A stretch of DNA of 64,000 bases. Origin: Microstegium vimineum (Eukaryota; Streptophyta; Magnoliopsida; Poales; Poaceae). Position 1 is the first letter of the stretch. The number at the start of each line of letters is the position of its first letter. This document shows positions 1 through 11,492 of this stretch, piece by piece. A program made the translations under genes and the position numbers. The DNA is taken from positions 15,019,291-15,083,290 of the forward strand of contig CM039120.1 in assembly GCA_022036555.1 (NCBI GenBank). Reading direction: 5' to 3'. The notes below the pieces were generated by a model. It ran no database searches. It saw only the letters and a program-made list of their open reading frames with translations, and was not told where the DNA came from.

Positions 1-2150
1 GCATATGGTTTTTTGTTTAGGTTACTAGGATTTAAAAACATGGAATGGAAGAACTCTTAGAAGTACTTTTAGAGGGATTAATGAGTCAAAATAGTCTTAC
101 ATAGTTCTTGATAATGAATACTTAGTTTTGATGATGGATACTTAGTCCTTTTGTTTCGATGTTTGCTACTGAAGCATAAGGACCATCATATTCTGAATAT
201 GTTAAGCTTCTCACTATATACGTTTCTCATGCTCCTCTTTATATAATGTTTTGTCACATTATAAATCTATATCTAGGTAATGACTTCGATATTTCTAAAT
301 ACAGACTATTCTGACAGCAAGAGTGGAAATAGATGACTCTGCTAAGATCTAACTTTGTGGATGAAATTACCAATTAGAAGGTTAGTGAAGAATTACAAAG
401 AACAAAATAAACATTAGTTGGACTGAGATACCTGCATACTGTAGAATTCATATCATAATAACTACAACATAGGTTCAATATTTTGGATGGTTCTGCATAA
501 CAAGTATGCAAATGATAAGTTTGCTCAAGAGTTTGGCATCGATGTTAGCAGTGATCTAGTGATCTAGTGATAGCTTTGCTAAGTTCTTGTTTTTCTTTGT
601 CATATTAGTGTTGAGAAATCACTCTTTGTTTTATTAGTTGAGGAATAAATCAGCTTCTTTGTTGTATTTCAAGTTGAAATATCATGACTCCGGTAGGGAG
701 AAAACATGTGCACCAAGTATTTGGGTGTTGTTAAGTACTCAGGTAGGGAGACTTTGTTGTATTTCGTCCTTGGCCGCATAAGCACCTCAGGAAGAACTCT
801 TGAGCTCTGTGGGCGGTTTCTTTGTTTTCTTGGTAACAATGCAAGAACTCTTACCCTTGAGGCCTGAGGCCGGTGGCATTTTTTTGGGTGTTGTGACACT
901 CTTACTCCTGAGGCTGGTGGCCATGTTTTTTGGTGTTGTCGGACTAAGATCTAAATTGGGACTCAGTTTGTGTCTGGAAGCTGTAGAATTTTCATTCACT
1001 CTATAGAAGTATTCTCAGTGAGACTAATATGAGTCAATAATATTACATAGTTATTGATGATGAATACTTGGTTGTTGTACTTAGTTTTGATAATGTAGAG
1101 CCAATGTGTGTGTGTTTTTTTTTTCTGTGGATGTGCATCAACTAAAATGTGAAGGACGTTATGTTCTACTGCTGAGCTCTCCTAAGTTTGGCACATGAGC
1201 TTTCTTTTATAGATGATGGGATGTTATCTTCTTTTATGGATGTTGAGATGTTAGTCTTAAAGTCCTAAAACTCTGTTTTTGAAACCAATGCAAGCACTAA
1301 GTTTTATGTTCTTGCCTGTTTTTTGTATGATTAGTTATTATCGTATCTGTTTTGGTGCTTAGAGTCTGGCTGACGTGTTATTTTTATGGAGATATTGATA
1401 TCCCCAACCATTTTGATTGATATTTGATTCTGAACCCGTGGGTGGTCATCTCCTTGTAGAAATCACATGCTTCATCTAGTGGTTAGTGGCTTGGACCTTT
1501 GACTTACAAACGAGTGGAGAAAGGCAAGTACATCTTTACTCTTTGTTGTTTGGTCTTGGTTTTGTAAGTTGGCTACATTACAAGATGTTTCTGTAGTTCC
1601 TGATTGTTGCATAACCTTTCATTGTTGTTATGGCCACTGGCCAGACATGACTATTGATTTGCTTCCATGATTCCATGATTCCTTTGAAAAACAAGTGAAG
1701 AGGCTTGTCATTACCTTGGTGGGACTCATGCTTGCAAGTGTTGGGATCGTCATTACCTTGGCGGGACTCATGCTTGCAAGTGTTGGGATCTTCCTGCCTT
1801 CAGAGCCAGACCCAGATTCTCCAATCTGTGTCTCCAACGGCCGACGGCTGGATTTCTTTTTTGACGAGAAACAACTGGACTTGGGAGCGGGTGGCACATG
1901 TGTGTAGTAGGTGTAGGGGATGCATAAGGGTTGGGTTTGTGATCACTTGCTTATATAACCATTTGGTTGTGAAAGCAAGTAATGAATGCTTCTCATTTAG
2001 TTATGGAATCCCATCCATACAGTTATTACAGCGTGTGGAGTACAAGTAGATACAATTCTACAATAGGCCTATGGAGTACAACAATCAGATACCCAACACT
2101 TATACCGCTCAAGCATATACCCAACACTTGTACCGCTCAAGTAAATTTCG
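1..2150. other. Intergenic stretch, no supported gene
   Basis: No reading frame here has a recognisable domain, and the short open frames overlap on both strands. Related phrases recur at a distance: a 'gaatacttagttttgatgatg'-like phrase near 112 returns near 1058, and 'ggtagggag' with 'gggtgttg' recurs between 690 and 940. This suggests old duplicated or transposon-derived sequence. A 42-bp tandem duplication at 1707-1790 is listed separately. Confidence 0.5.
1707..1790. repeat. 42-bp tandem duplication (two copies)
   Basis: Two adjacent 42-bp copies (1707-1748 and 1749-1790) differ by one base (ggtggg versus ggcggg). The unit is a multiple of three, so any overlapping frame stays open, but no known protein is recognisable. 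The near identity suggests a recent slippage or duplication event. Confidence 0.9.
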
Positions 2151-2189
2151 CTGATGGTGGTAAGGTTGGGTAAAATTATCATTTTACCC

Positions 2190-2700
2190 TTAGCTAAAAA
2201 CAAGGTTTCAGATGAAAAATTATATCTATTTTATACAATCTCAGATGAAGATGATTTTTATATAAAAATTGTAACTCTCGATAAGATATACAACTTTCTA
2301 GTTTTGAGTTTTTTTTATTTGAGGTTAAGTTGCTAAAAAAAATTAAATAGTATTTTAGCACTCTTGTTGCTTTGAAAAAATCATATCTTTCTTATAAGGT
2401 GTAAAACGGAGATACTTTATATATGAAAGTTGTAACTCTTGATGGAATCTAAAACTTTATAGTTGTATATTTTTTTATTTGAGATAATTAAAATGTTAAA
2501 AGAATAACATAAAGTTTCAAATATCGTTGAAACTTTGTTTATTTTTTTTTTAAAAAAAACCTAACAATCTCAAAATAAAAAAAACTTAAAACTAGAAACT
2601 TGTAGATCTCGTCGAGAGCTATAATTTTCATATAAAAATCGTCCTGATATAAAATCATATGAAATCAATACAATTTTTCTTCTAAAATTTCATTTTATTT
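2190..2700. repeat. Foldback-like repeat with two direct units and one inverted unit
   Basis: A unit reading roughly 'ttgtaactctcgatNagatNtaNaactttNtagtttt' followed by a T-run and 'atttgag' occurs at about 2255-2325. It recurs in direct orientation at about 2425-2485 and in inverted orientation at about 2565-2665. The outer arms can pair over more than 100 bases with mismatches. Clear terminal repeats and a target duplication were not found, so this is called a foldback-like transposon fragment without a family. Confidence 0.6.
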
Positions 2701-4854
2701 TCGTGGTCTGAATCAGCGTAGCCAACACTCTGAATAAGAAGGAGGGCTATAGGACGAAGAAATATAAGTTTTGGAGGCCATACAGGTAAGTTCAAGAAAG
2801 AAAGATATATTTTTTCATGCTCATACACGTAAATATCTTTTCTTTTTTTACCAAATAAAAAGAAGATAGAAACTAAATTGATTTGAACTCGTAAAAAATT
2901 AAATTAATTGGAAAAAAACACACAAGTTTGTGCTATGCGGAGTAATGCAAACTACGGATATGGATGCATAGATATTACAGAGTATGTATCTATCTATATA
3001 TTGTGCTAGAAAATGAAAAGAGAGTAAATATTAGTAACCTTTTATGTTGGAGTACTAAACATGAACTTTTTTGAATTTTGACCCACAGCCGGGGCTGAGA
3101 TGGAAAGGAAAGGGGAAACTAGAGAATTCAGGGTCTGAGTATCTGACCAGCGAAGCATCCATCCCGGCCAACACAACTCCTCGTTCGCCAGCAGGCAGGT
3201 ACAGATAACGACCGCAAAAGCAATGCAAACTTGCATGCAATGAAAAAGGCAAGGCACAGTTTGTTGCAGACGGAGCTATCTGCCGAGCTTTTCTGAGCTC
3301 GACGCATCGACACCTCCAAACGCGACATTCAGCCACTGTCCCATGGTCTCCATGCAACCTTTTCTCCTGCTTAGTGCTTACTCTATCCACACATCCATAT
3401 CCATAGGACAGTCGTTGAGCTCGAATGCTGGATTGGATCCTTTCGGGTTTCGGCGGTTGCATTGCATGAGCAGGAGCCGTTGCGATGGAGCCATGATACC
3501 TATCCTGCCTCACTGAAAACAAGTCCAAGTGTGTCGAGTGCCTCACAAGCTGCAGGGTCAGTCTGGCCATGTGAGAGAGGCAGAGGCCATTAGATCTGAA
3601 TGTCAGGATAATGACCTATCATCCTTGGTGTGTATGTGTCTCTAAACACATTATTAAGTATCTACCTACGGTTTTCTGCTACCACTGCCACGTTGATATA
3701 GTTTATCCTGACCTCAAGTCTGCTAGTGAGATTCTTCATCGTTTTGTGCAGAGTCACACGTGCCCTCGTCGTCAGTGGAACACAAAGTACCAATTGGAGT
3801 CAGGATTCAGGAAGGGCTGGCCATGCCGTTTACCTCGAAACCCCTAAACAAACAGCTGCGTGCATTTCGTTTCGTCCAGTCTAGTTGACCAGCAGATTAA
3901 TCAAACACTATAATCCTTCAAGGTCAAACTAAACCGGCCTAGTAACTAGCAGAAACGAATCTCGAATCATCATCATTTGAAGGGTAATACAAATCAATGC
4001 AATTACTTTAATTTCGTTTCAGTTGTCCCATGTACTTGCCTAGAAGACTGAAGACACAAATAATAAGCAAGTTCTTATTGATGGATAAACTAACCACTGT
4101 ATCCGTACTCCACTGTAGAGCCTGCACTACAGTATGAGTTGCATTGCTGCAACTTGCGAGTTGCTGAGGTAGCTGCAAGTAGCCCCAACTTTGGATACTC
4201 TACTCCCAGTATTCATCATGCATCTTCTTCTCCAAGGGGTAGGGTTGGTGTGGTCCATTTACTGTGCAACTAACTCCTACGGCACAGAGCATGGAGCTCA
4301 GTCATCTGCAAAATGGCCAGCAGATGCAGAGTTTTATTGGTACAGTACAGTAGATGGGTTAGCTGGCCATCTACTATTCGTCAATCATTAAGAGTTTACT
4401 CCTAACCATGTTCTCTCCACCTGCCTACAGTTAAGTTACTGAGCTCATCAACGGGACATGTTAATTACTTCACGGGCATGAACATGACAGGTGAGAGGAC
4501 ACCTGTCTCGCAGTGGGGGCGGATGACACAGTAATCTTACTGAACTGCCATCTTTTTGCTGCACAGTACTGTACAATCAAGCACGAGAAAGAGTAGTAAA
4601 CACAGGAATATTCCGGTGCAAGTACAAAGCTATGGGCTTTATTTGTGTTCTGCACTGCCAGCCTGCTGGGATTAACGTCAAAATGATCCAGATGAAGATC
4701 ACCCAAAAAGATTTTCTTTTTTGTAGTTTCTTCATGACTGGTCGTTCGTGGAATGATTTCACCAGCAAAATTCTACCAAGCCGCTAGCCAACAAGGTGAA
4801 GCTACTAGACATACTACATGTGTGTATGCGTGCGTGTCGGTTGTCTGCTGTCTA
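2701..4854. other. Intergenic region 3' of the RING-H2 gene
   Basis: Nothing here is supported as a gene. A 171-codon frame on the minus strand (3055-3570) has no domain and irregular composition. The 3' UTR and polyadenylation region of the RING-H2 gene must lie just below 4855, because that gene is read toward lower coordinates. Confidence 0.5.
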
Positions 4855-6168
4855 CTACTGTCTGATCAAGTGTACGTCGATGTGTTGCCTCGTGCTCGCG
4901 CTGGACCGATCGTCCTTGGCCGCCGGCGGCCAAGGCAGGCCGCCGGGCAGCCGCTTGCTGCCGCGCCACTGCCAGATCTTGGAGACGGAGAAGCTGTCGC
5001 CGCGCGCGAACACCTTCTTCCCCTGGTGCTGCTCGTCGGTTACTGCGGCGGCGCTGGTGGTGCCCGCATTGGCGTGCCGCAGGTGCACGGACACCATCAG
5101 GTGCTCGTCGGCGAGCACGTACTGGTAGGAGCCCATCGAGTAGCACCTCCGCCGGTCGATTCGGCTGCTGGTGGTAGCGCCGGTGCTGGAGCTGGACTCG
5201 GCGTCGTCGTCGTCGGCGTTCTTGAACCGGCCGAGCCTGACCGGGAGCACGACGCTGCTGCTCGCGGCGGCGTCTGCCACCTGGTCCTGCTGCGGCTTCT
5301 GCTCCACGACGACGTGCGTGACGACGGATGATGGCGCGTCCGCGGCGGCGGCGGCGAGGTGGCGCGCGGAGAGCTTGGTGCGGCAGAGCGGGCAGGTGGC
5401 GCTGGAGCGGAGCCAGACGTCGATGCAGGCGACGTGGAAGGCGTGGCCACACAGCGGGAGCAAGCGGAGGCGGTCATGGTCCGCGAACTCACAGAGGCAG
5501 ACGGCGCAGTCGAACGGCCGTGCCGCCTTCTCCTTACCCTTCCTGCTGGCGGCGGCGGTCCCGGAGAGCTCGGCGTACGCGAACTCCGGGAGCGCGTCGA
5601 TGGCGGCCTGGCCAAGACCGCCGCCGCCGGAGCAACAGCCGGAGCCGTCGTCGTGCGCGGGGAAGAAGAGGTGCTGCAGGTGACGCTCCCCGGCGCCGGC
5701 GCTGGCGTTGTGGCTCTTGAGGAAGACGCGGCGGAGGACGTGGAGCAGGCCGGAGACGAGAAGCACCACGGCTAGGACCACCGTCACGAACAGCACCGCC
5801 GGCGTGATCCTCGACGCCGCGGTGGAGGCGGCGGACGGGGGCGGGTCTCTCCCGGTGCTCATCGCGGGGGCGTCCATCGCCGGCGCCGGCGCCGCCGCCA
5901 GATCCTCTAGCAACGCGCGTCGCGGCATTGTGAAGACGCCGGCGGCGCCGTGGTGGCCCAAGAAGTACACATCGGCGCCGCTGCTCCCGATGTGCCGCGA
6001 AAGAAGAAACCGGCCGCCTGCCCTCCTCAGTCCCGCCACCATCTTGGTGTTGCTGCTCTCGGTCCGTGGCTCGGCACCAGTGGAGCCGCACTCATCCGCT
6101 GTCCGGCCTGGGCTGCGGCGGCAGGTATATGAAGATGAATCAGTTGAGGTCGAGCGATCAGGCACCAA
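4855..6168 (-). CDS. ATL-family RING-H2 finger E3 ubiquitin ligase (ATL46/47-like)
   Basis: This is a single-exon frame of 437 codons, on the long side for the ATL family. A hydrophobic helix at residues 121-145 (ITPAVLFVTVVLAVVLLVSG) gives a single membrane anchor. The segment at residues 187-200 (QAAIDALPEFAY) is the ATL GLD-like signature before the ring. The RING-H2 ligands are C221, C224, C240, H242, H245, C248, C259 and C262, with the E2-contact tryptophan in DVWL. A C-terminal RRCYSMGSYQYVLADEHL motif is typical of the ATL46/47 branch. From family knowledge, ATLs are membrane-bound E3 ligases that transfer ubiquitin from an E2, often in stress or development. The true start is uncertain: in-frame ATGs also lie at residues 43 (6042) and 81 (5928), and the N-terminal 80 residues look weakly constrained. 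GC content is very high, as is common for intronless grass genes. Family call is strong; subgroup is moderate. Confidence 0.92.
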   Translation of the reverse strand: MVPDRSTSTDSSSYTCRRSPGRTADECGSTGAEPRTESSNTKMVAGLRRAGGRFLLSRHIGSSGADVYFLGHHGAAGVFTMPRRALLEDLAAAPAPAMDAPAMSTGRDPPPSAASTAASRITPAVLFVTVVLAVVLLVSGLLHVLRRVFLKSHNASAGAGERHLQHLFFPAHDDGSGCCSGGGGLGQAAIDALPEFAYAELSGTAAASRKGKEKAARPFDCAVCLCEFADHDRLRLLPLCGHAFHVACIDVWLRSSATCPLCRTKLSARHLAAAAADAPSSVVTHVVVEQKPQQDQVADAAASSSVVLPVRLGRFKNADDDDAESSSSTGATTSSRIDRRRCYSMGSYQYVLADEHLMVSVHLRHANAGTTSAAAVTDEQHQGKKVFARGDSFSVSKIWQWRGSKRLPGGLPWPPAAKDDRSSASTRQHIDVHLIRQ

Positions 6169-8257
6169 ACCGGGACAAGGAAGGCATGGCCAATGGAAGC
6201 AGCAAGCAAGTCAACCAGGGACCGGGAGCGAGCAAAGCTAAGCTTCTCCGAAGCTTTGGATGGACATGATATGATATACTGTGGCGCTCGCAGGGGCAGG
6301 GCAGGGCAGGCAGTCGCTGGTACCAACTCGCTCGTCGCGCACGCAGCCGTCCGTATTGTTAGGTTAGGCTAGGTCAGGTGACCGTGCGGCTGTTGCGGAG
6401 GCGTTTTCTTTCTTTTCTATTGCGCGCAGGCGCAGGAAGGAAGATGCCCCGCCGCCGAGGCATGCATGTGAAGGCAGCTTGTGCTGAAGCGCTGTCTCGT
6501 TCCTGTGCTGCCGGCGCCCGGCACTCGGCAGGCAGGTTGGGGAGGTCCTCGCTTGGGATGCACGGAAAGTTGCGAGGGAATTAAAGAGGGAACAGCACGT
6601 CAGCGTTGGGAGGTGGTTGAGCCGATGGATCATGGACGGCTGATGGGCGGGCGCCCCTGCCCTGCCTTTCCTCTGTACACCGGCGCCGTGCCAATGCATA
6701 TGCATCGCCGTGGCTGGAATTTCGGGGCGATCCCTACCCATAAATGGCCGAGACAACGACGGGCGTGCCCGGGTAGGGTGGTGCAGCACGAGTGGCTCAC
6801 TCACTGGCGCCAGCCACAGCCACGGGACTGTGGGAGTGGCCACCGCCGCCGCATTCGCATCCCCACCCGTCGCACCGAACGCCTGTTCCAGACGGACGGA
6901 CGCGAATTCGTATGGTATCGTACGTACGGGGAAAACCCGAACGGGCTTTTGCTACAATCCAGCCTGCCGCCGGGACGGGACACCCCTACGCAGTACGCAC
7001 GGACCACACAAACCTGGAGCTTTGGGTGCCCTGTTCATTCCGCCACGCCGGGTCAGCATCGTACGTGTCAGCACGGGTGGGGGTCGATCGTGCACGGGTG
7101 GGTTCGGTGACCCGGCCCGAACGTCGTCTCGACGACCTGTCGCCGGCGTGCACTGCTGGCCACCGGTATTGTATGAGCGCCAGATCATCGGCTCGATTAC
7201 TACTGTAGCTCGCGAGGCACACCGCCGGATTCGGACAGCGGAGTCAGAGATTCACCAGGGCCCCGGGGTAGTTGGCTGCTGCGTCATGGCTAGCTTCCGG
7301 TTCCAGTGGCCCCCATCGTCGTGTACAGTGTACTGCCTGGGCCTGGCTGCTGTGTGAAGATTGTGCTGCCAAGTCAAACCCCCAGTCTGGTTTATCGGCT
7401 AACCCCCCTGCGCCTGCGCCGCGGCATCTTTGGCTTGCATTATTGGGCGGTAGGCGCGCAAGCAGCCAGCCATGCATGATTAATTTCTGGTGCATATGGA
7501 AACATGCGTGTGGACAGGCAAGGGAGGGATATAGAGATTAGAGATAGACCAATTGTCCATCGCAAGTCAACTGTACGTAATCCCGCACACCCCATATTTG
7601 CAGGTTGCGCCATTTTCGTTCTATCCATATCCAATCTAGTAGTATCTCTTTCTTTTTGGTCTTCGACTTATCCGGCCGGTTGGCACAAGCAGATGCAGAT
7701 AGAATCAAGTAACATGCATGCTAACGTACGCGTCGGACATAGCATAGCAGTTCACATGCTACCTAGGCATGTTGTGTAATGTGTCAACATGACTGGGTTT
7801 CTAATGTGCGCCATTCATAATTGGATAATTTAAGGCGTCCCCGCCCCCACCCCTCCCAACCCCAATGGTGTCGTTTCCCGGCCTGTTCGTTTGGTACATA
7901 ATTAACGGATAAATATATTAATCCCCGCTTGTCTTCGATTAGATAAAGCTTCTTCATTCTCAAAAAAAAAAAAAGATAAAGCTTCTTCTTTTACATGCGC
8001 GTTGCTGACTATAAATACATGCTCGATAGAGTTGATCACGAGGAATCTGGTATATCGGTCCTACCGAGAATTATCAAAATTTGTGTGTGGTCGTGTCTGA
8101 CGACGGTTTATACATCAACTCTTAATTAAGTTGCAATTTTAGTTTATTGAACATGTTTTTGTGTATCATCTACAATAGGCTCCAAACTTTTTTAATGATA
8201 TTTTCAGATTCCTAGACTTATCTTAATGTCTTTTTAGGTACATGAACTCATATCTCA
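6169..8257. other. Upstream region of the RING-H2 gene, GC-rich then AT-rich
   Basis: On the minus strand the RING-H2 promoter should lie just above 6168. A weak TATA-like string (AGTATATCATATC read on minus) lies at 6268-6280, about 100 bases before the first ATG. Between 6370 and 7345 the sequence is GC-rich with many overlapping open frames on both strands, none with a recognisable domain. I read this as promoter or CpG-rich intergenic DNA. From 7800 to 8257 it is AT-rich and featureless. Confidence 0.45.
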
Positions 8258-8585
8258 GGGGGCGTTTGGGAGGGCTCCGTGAGCGGCTTCAGCTCCGGCT
8301 CCTGCTGAAGCCCTACCAAACCACAATTCCCAGGAAGAGCTCCGAGGGTGAAGCCCAAAAGAGCCGAAGCCTTTTTTTCTACTGCGGCAACAGAGCCACG
8401 AAAACAAGCTTCTCTTGGCTCCTCCTTGGTTAGTGCATGAATTGACACCGTTGATAACAGAAGAGCCGTTTTGCCAAACGTTTTTTTTTCTAGAATGGCT
8501 TCAGCTCCTTGAGAAGAGCTACTTTTTCAGAGGAGCCAGAGCCGGAGCTGTTTTTGGAGGAGCCAGAGCCCTACCAAACGAGCCC
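8258..8585. mobile_element. MITE, 328 bp, with terminal inverted repeats and TCA target duplication
   Basis: The left end GGGGGCGTTTGGGAGGGCTC matches the inverted right end (GGGCTCGTTTGGTAGGGCTC on the other strand). TCA flanks both sides (8255-8257 and 8586-8588). The interior is rich in GGAGCC/GGCTCC palindromic phrases, so the whole element can fold. There is no coding capacity. A 3-bp duplication fits PIF/Harbinger (Tourist-like) MITEs, although TTA or TAA is the usual target, so the superfamily is tentative. Confidence 0.75.
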
Positions 8586-9443
8586 TCAATGTCATCTGTA
8601 TCCGTGAACTTACCTAGTGTGTCATTAAATCCAAATAGTCCAATGTACTTTGTGTCATGACTCAACATGCCACAAAAGTCGTTCTATACGCAACTCATTC
8701 TTGACCAGAACAGGAACTTAATGGCAGAGGAGTCGTTCATCTATCTCTTACCTTTGTCTTCAAGGTCAACACTACTGTAATGGCGTTGTAGCCATTGATG
8801 TGGAAGATAGCGAGTTGGTGAAGGTGCGCGATGCGGCGATGCCACACTAGATTGTAACACAGAAAGAGGAGGGCATTGAGACTGATATAGAGGAGTGTAG
8901 ATGGATCGCTAGAGACCAATAGGGGGGGGGCACGACATAACAAGTTCAAAGACTTAAAATGAAAATTTAAGAGTTTGGACCTAAATGACACATAAGACAA
9001 CTTTGGCTACCTTAAAACAAAGTTAAAGAGTTTATGGACCTAATGACACCACAAGACAAGTTTTGAAACTAACTGTGCATTTTACTTCTCTAGTTTTTGC
9101 TTAGCTTAGTAGCCATCGAAACAATACTTTCTTTTACAATAAAACAGTAAAAAGCAACCTCAACCGGACAATCAGGAGATGGGTCTTTCTAAAATTGAAC
9201 AACCGGTATTGTGGCATTCGGATCTGCCTTATTGACCGGCTTTGGTCGAGCAACCGAGAAAGATACATTTCTTTCACGGTAACTGCCTACCTAACTAGTC
9301 TTCCTCTTTTCCGGGAATCAAGTCTCAGACCATATGTAGTTCTCTTTTTCTCGTTTTTATGCAATTATGAAAAATCATTTTGATGGAGATTTGTAGCATC
9401 ATTCAAGTAAATACAAATTGAGATCGTAGAAACATGAACTTGT
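8586..9443. other. Intergenic, nothing recognised
   Basis: The region is mixed in composition with a short G run near 8925. No open frame has a recognisable domain and no terminal repeats were seen. Confidence 0.4.
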
Positions 9444-10005
9444 GGAGCACAACATATAAGGCGGGGGTAACCCTCACCTATCATGCTAGTTTTTTGGGTT
9501 GAGTTAGGCCTGGGGCCTGGATATGTTGTTGGCTCCGGTGGACCTGGGCCCGAGGGGCGCTGGCTCGTGGGTACAACGAGCTGGGTCGAATTCCGCTACG
9601 CACCCTAACAGGTGGTATCGGAGCCCATGGTCGGAAAACCTAGAAAATCTCAGGGGTCACATGTGACGGGGGAGCCTGTTAACGCTTGGAGGTCACACGG
9701 GTTGTGTGATGAGCGTTGGACTCGGGGCCTGAAAAACATCTTCGGAGATCACATGGTGTAGTGTGATGGAAGAGTTGGGTCCGATGTGTGACGGGAGAGA
9801 TTGTTGGGTTTAGTCCCACATCGATAATTGATGATGGAGGAGCACAACCTATAAGGCGGGGGCAGCCCTCACTTATCAAGCTAGTCTTTTGGGTTGAGTT
9901 AGGCCTGAGGTCTGGATATGTTGTGGGCTCCGGTGGACCTGAGCCCGAGGGGTGCTGGCTCGTGAGTACAGCGAGCTAGGTCGAATTCCGTTGCGCACCC
10001 TAACA
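9444..10005. mobile_element. TRIM (small LTR retrotransposon), 5' LTR truncated
   Basis: Two direct repeats flank about 190 bases of non-coding interior. The right LTR is complete at 9802-10005 (204 bp), beginning TGTTGGGTTTAGTCCCACAT and ending CCCTAACA. The left LTR keeps only its last 167 bases (9444-9610) and aligns without a length difference to 9839-10005. Two bases after the left LTR comes TGGTATCGGAGCC (9613-9625), a near match to the initiator-Met tRNA primer binding site. A purine-rich GGGAGAGAT precedes the right LTR. There is no gag or pol, so mobilisation would have to be in trans. The size and layout fit a TRIM. Confidence 0.88.
9613..9625 (+). other. tRNA-iMet primer binding site of the TRIM
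   Basis: TGGTATCGGAGCC differs at one base from the canonical plant PBS TGGTATCAGAGCC and lies two bases after the left LTR. It sets the element's orientation as plus. Confidence 0.85.
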
Positions 10006-10881
10006 TATAGCTACACCTACAACCTCCGAAACGATAAAACGAACATGACATTTATTATTACAAATTAGATTAATTTATTAAACTATCCAATACGAAATAT
10101 ATTTCGATCACAGTTTGCCGAATTCATTAAAAGTTCACATCTGATAAAACTTAAATAAACTATAATTTAGGATTGAGGAGTATATATTATTACGGTGTAA
10201 ACGAGCAACCAAATTAAAGTCTTGTTTCAACTATCAGTTTCCTCGTTTATCAATATTATAGCAAGGCAATCAATCACACACACGCAAAACAAAGTCGTAT
10301 ATATTAGGTAAAGCGGGACAATATTTGGTATTGATCATCTCGATCTCGTTTCGCTGTTTGCGTACGTCCATGAAAGGAACAATACGCACCTAATTACGCC
10401 AGAAGACATACATTTAAGCAACACCCATCATTTAGGTAGAGTATGGTTCAAGACATGATGCTTCCTAGCTAGTAGCTAGCTTGTCCATCCTGTACATCTG
10501 TAGACATTATTGGCTTTTCTATTATGCCGTTTAATGAAAATTGGACCAGCAACCAAATATTATGAGATGGCTTTAAAATTTGTTTCATCGGAGGAATCAA
10601 TACAACAATCCCCTGCGTGAAGCAAACAGTACGTATAGTTACATTCAAAGTGTCTATGTTCAAATGCATCATTGTACGGGTTCTACTGAAATTTTCAACT
10701 AAATCAAAGGCCATCTCTTTGTGAATGAATAACTAAAGATGTTTACGTGTAATAATACCATCAGAGATTTTAAGACCACTAGAGTATCTCTCTCGCAGAG
10801 TACTGCACCGCAGTGGTCGATCGAGACTAGTCGAGTTTTCCGACCCATCATCCATGCTCGTCTGCTCGGCGTTCAATGGCA
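10006..10881. other. Intergenic region 3' of the LRR receptor kinase
   Basis: AT-rich sequence without a supported gene. The 3' UTR of the minus-strand kinase gene should occupy its upper part, just below 10882. Confidence 0.45.
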
Positions 10882-11492
10882 TCACGCCTCCAAGGAGAAG
10901 GACCTGTCGTCCTCGTCGCGGATGGAATTGATCATTCCGGCGACCTCCCGCATGGTTGGCGGCGGGGCAGAGCCAGGGGAGGCGTCGACGCACCGCATTG
11001 CGACCTGCAGCAGCCGCACCATGCGCTGCTCGGTGGACCCGACGCCGCTGCCGGCGAGGAGCGCGCGGTCGAACACCTCGGCGGTCCACTCCTCCCGGAT
11101 CACCGAGGTCACCCAACGCGCCAGCTCCGCGCCGTCGCCCTGCGCGGACGTCGCCTTCCCCGTCAGCAGCTCCAGAAGCAGCACGCCGAACGCGCGCACG
11201 TCGGCGCGGAACGCCGCGGCGCCGTCTCTGCCGACCTGGGACGGGGGCGGCGCGGTGATGCCGTACTCGCTGATGCACGGGTCCATGTCGGCCGTGAAAA
11301 GGACGTTGGACGCCTTGAGGTTGCCGTGCGCGATTGGGCCGTCGGCTGCGGCCCTCTCACCTGACGAGGAATTGGAGCTCGCGCCGTCGCCGCGCAGGGT
11401 GGTGTGCATGAACGCCATGCCGTCGGCGACCTTGGCGGCGATGTGGAGGCGCGTCGGCCAATCCAGGGGGCCCTGGCTGTTCTCTATGGAGC
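10882..11492 (-). CDS. LRR receptor-like kinase, exon 2 (C-lobe of a pseudokinase)
   Basis: This exon continues the kinase begun at 13337-14779. The acceptor is CTGCAG ending at 11493, and the first codon is split (G from exon 1, GC here), giving ...LLHGSIENSQGPLDW across the junction. The exon carries the kinase C-lobe. The catalytic loop reads HGNLKASN (11305-11328) where active kinases have HRDxKxxN. The DFG position reads SEYG in CISEYGITAP. GVLLLELLTGK and the C-terminal helices are normal. Loss of the HRD aspartate and of DFG predicts no phosphotransfer, as in many LRR-III receptors, which work as scaffolds or co-receptors. The stop codon is at 10882-10884. Confidence 0.9.

Noticed and set aside
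3055..3570. 171-codon minus-strand frame
   Set aside because: No domain, no signal or repeat pattern, odd composition, and an overlapping alternative frame; treated as chance.
4753..5775. Long plus-strand frames across the RING-H2 gene
   Set aside because: They are antisense shadows of the high-GC coding sequence on minus.
6481..7357. Long overlapping plus-strand frames upstream of the RING-H2 gene
   Set aside because: The region is GC-rich, which lowers stop frequency; several frames are open at once and none resembles a protein family.
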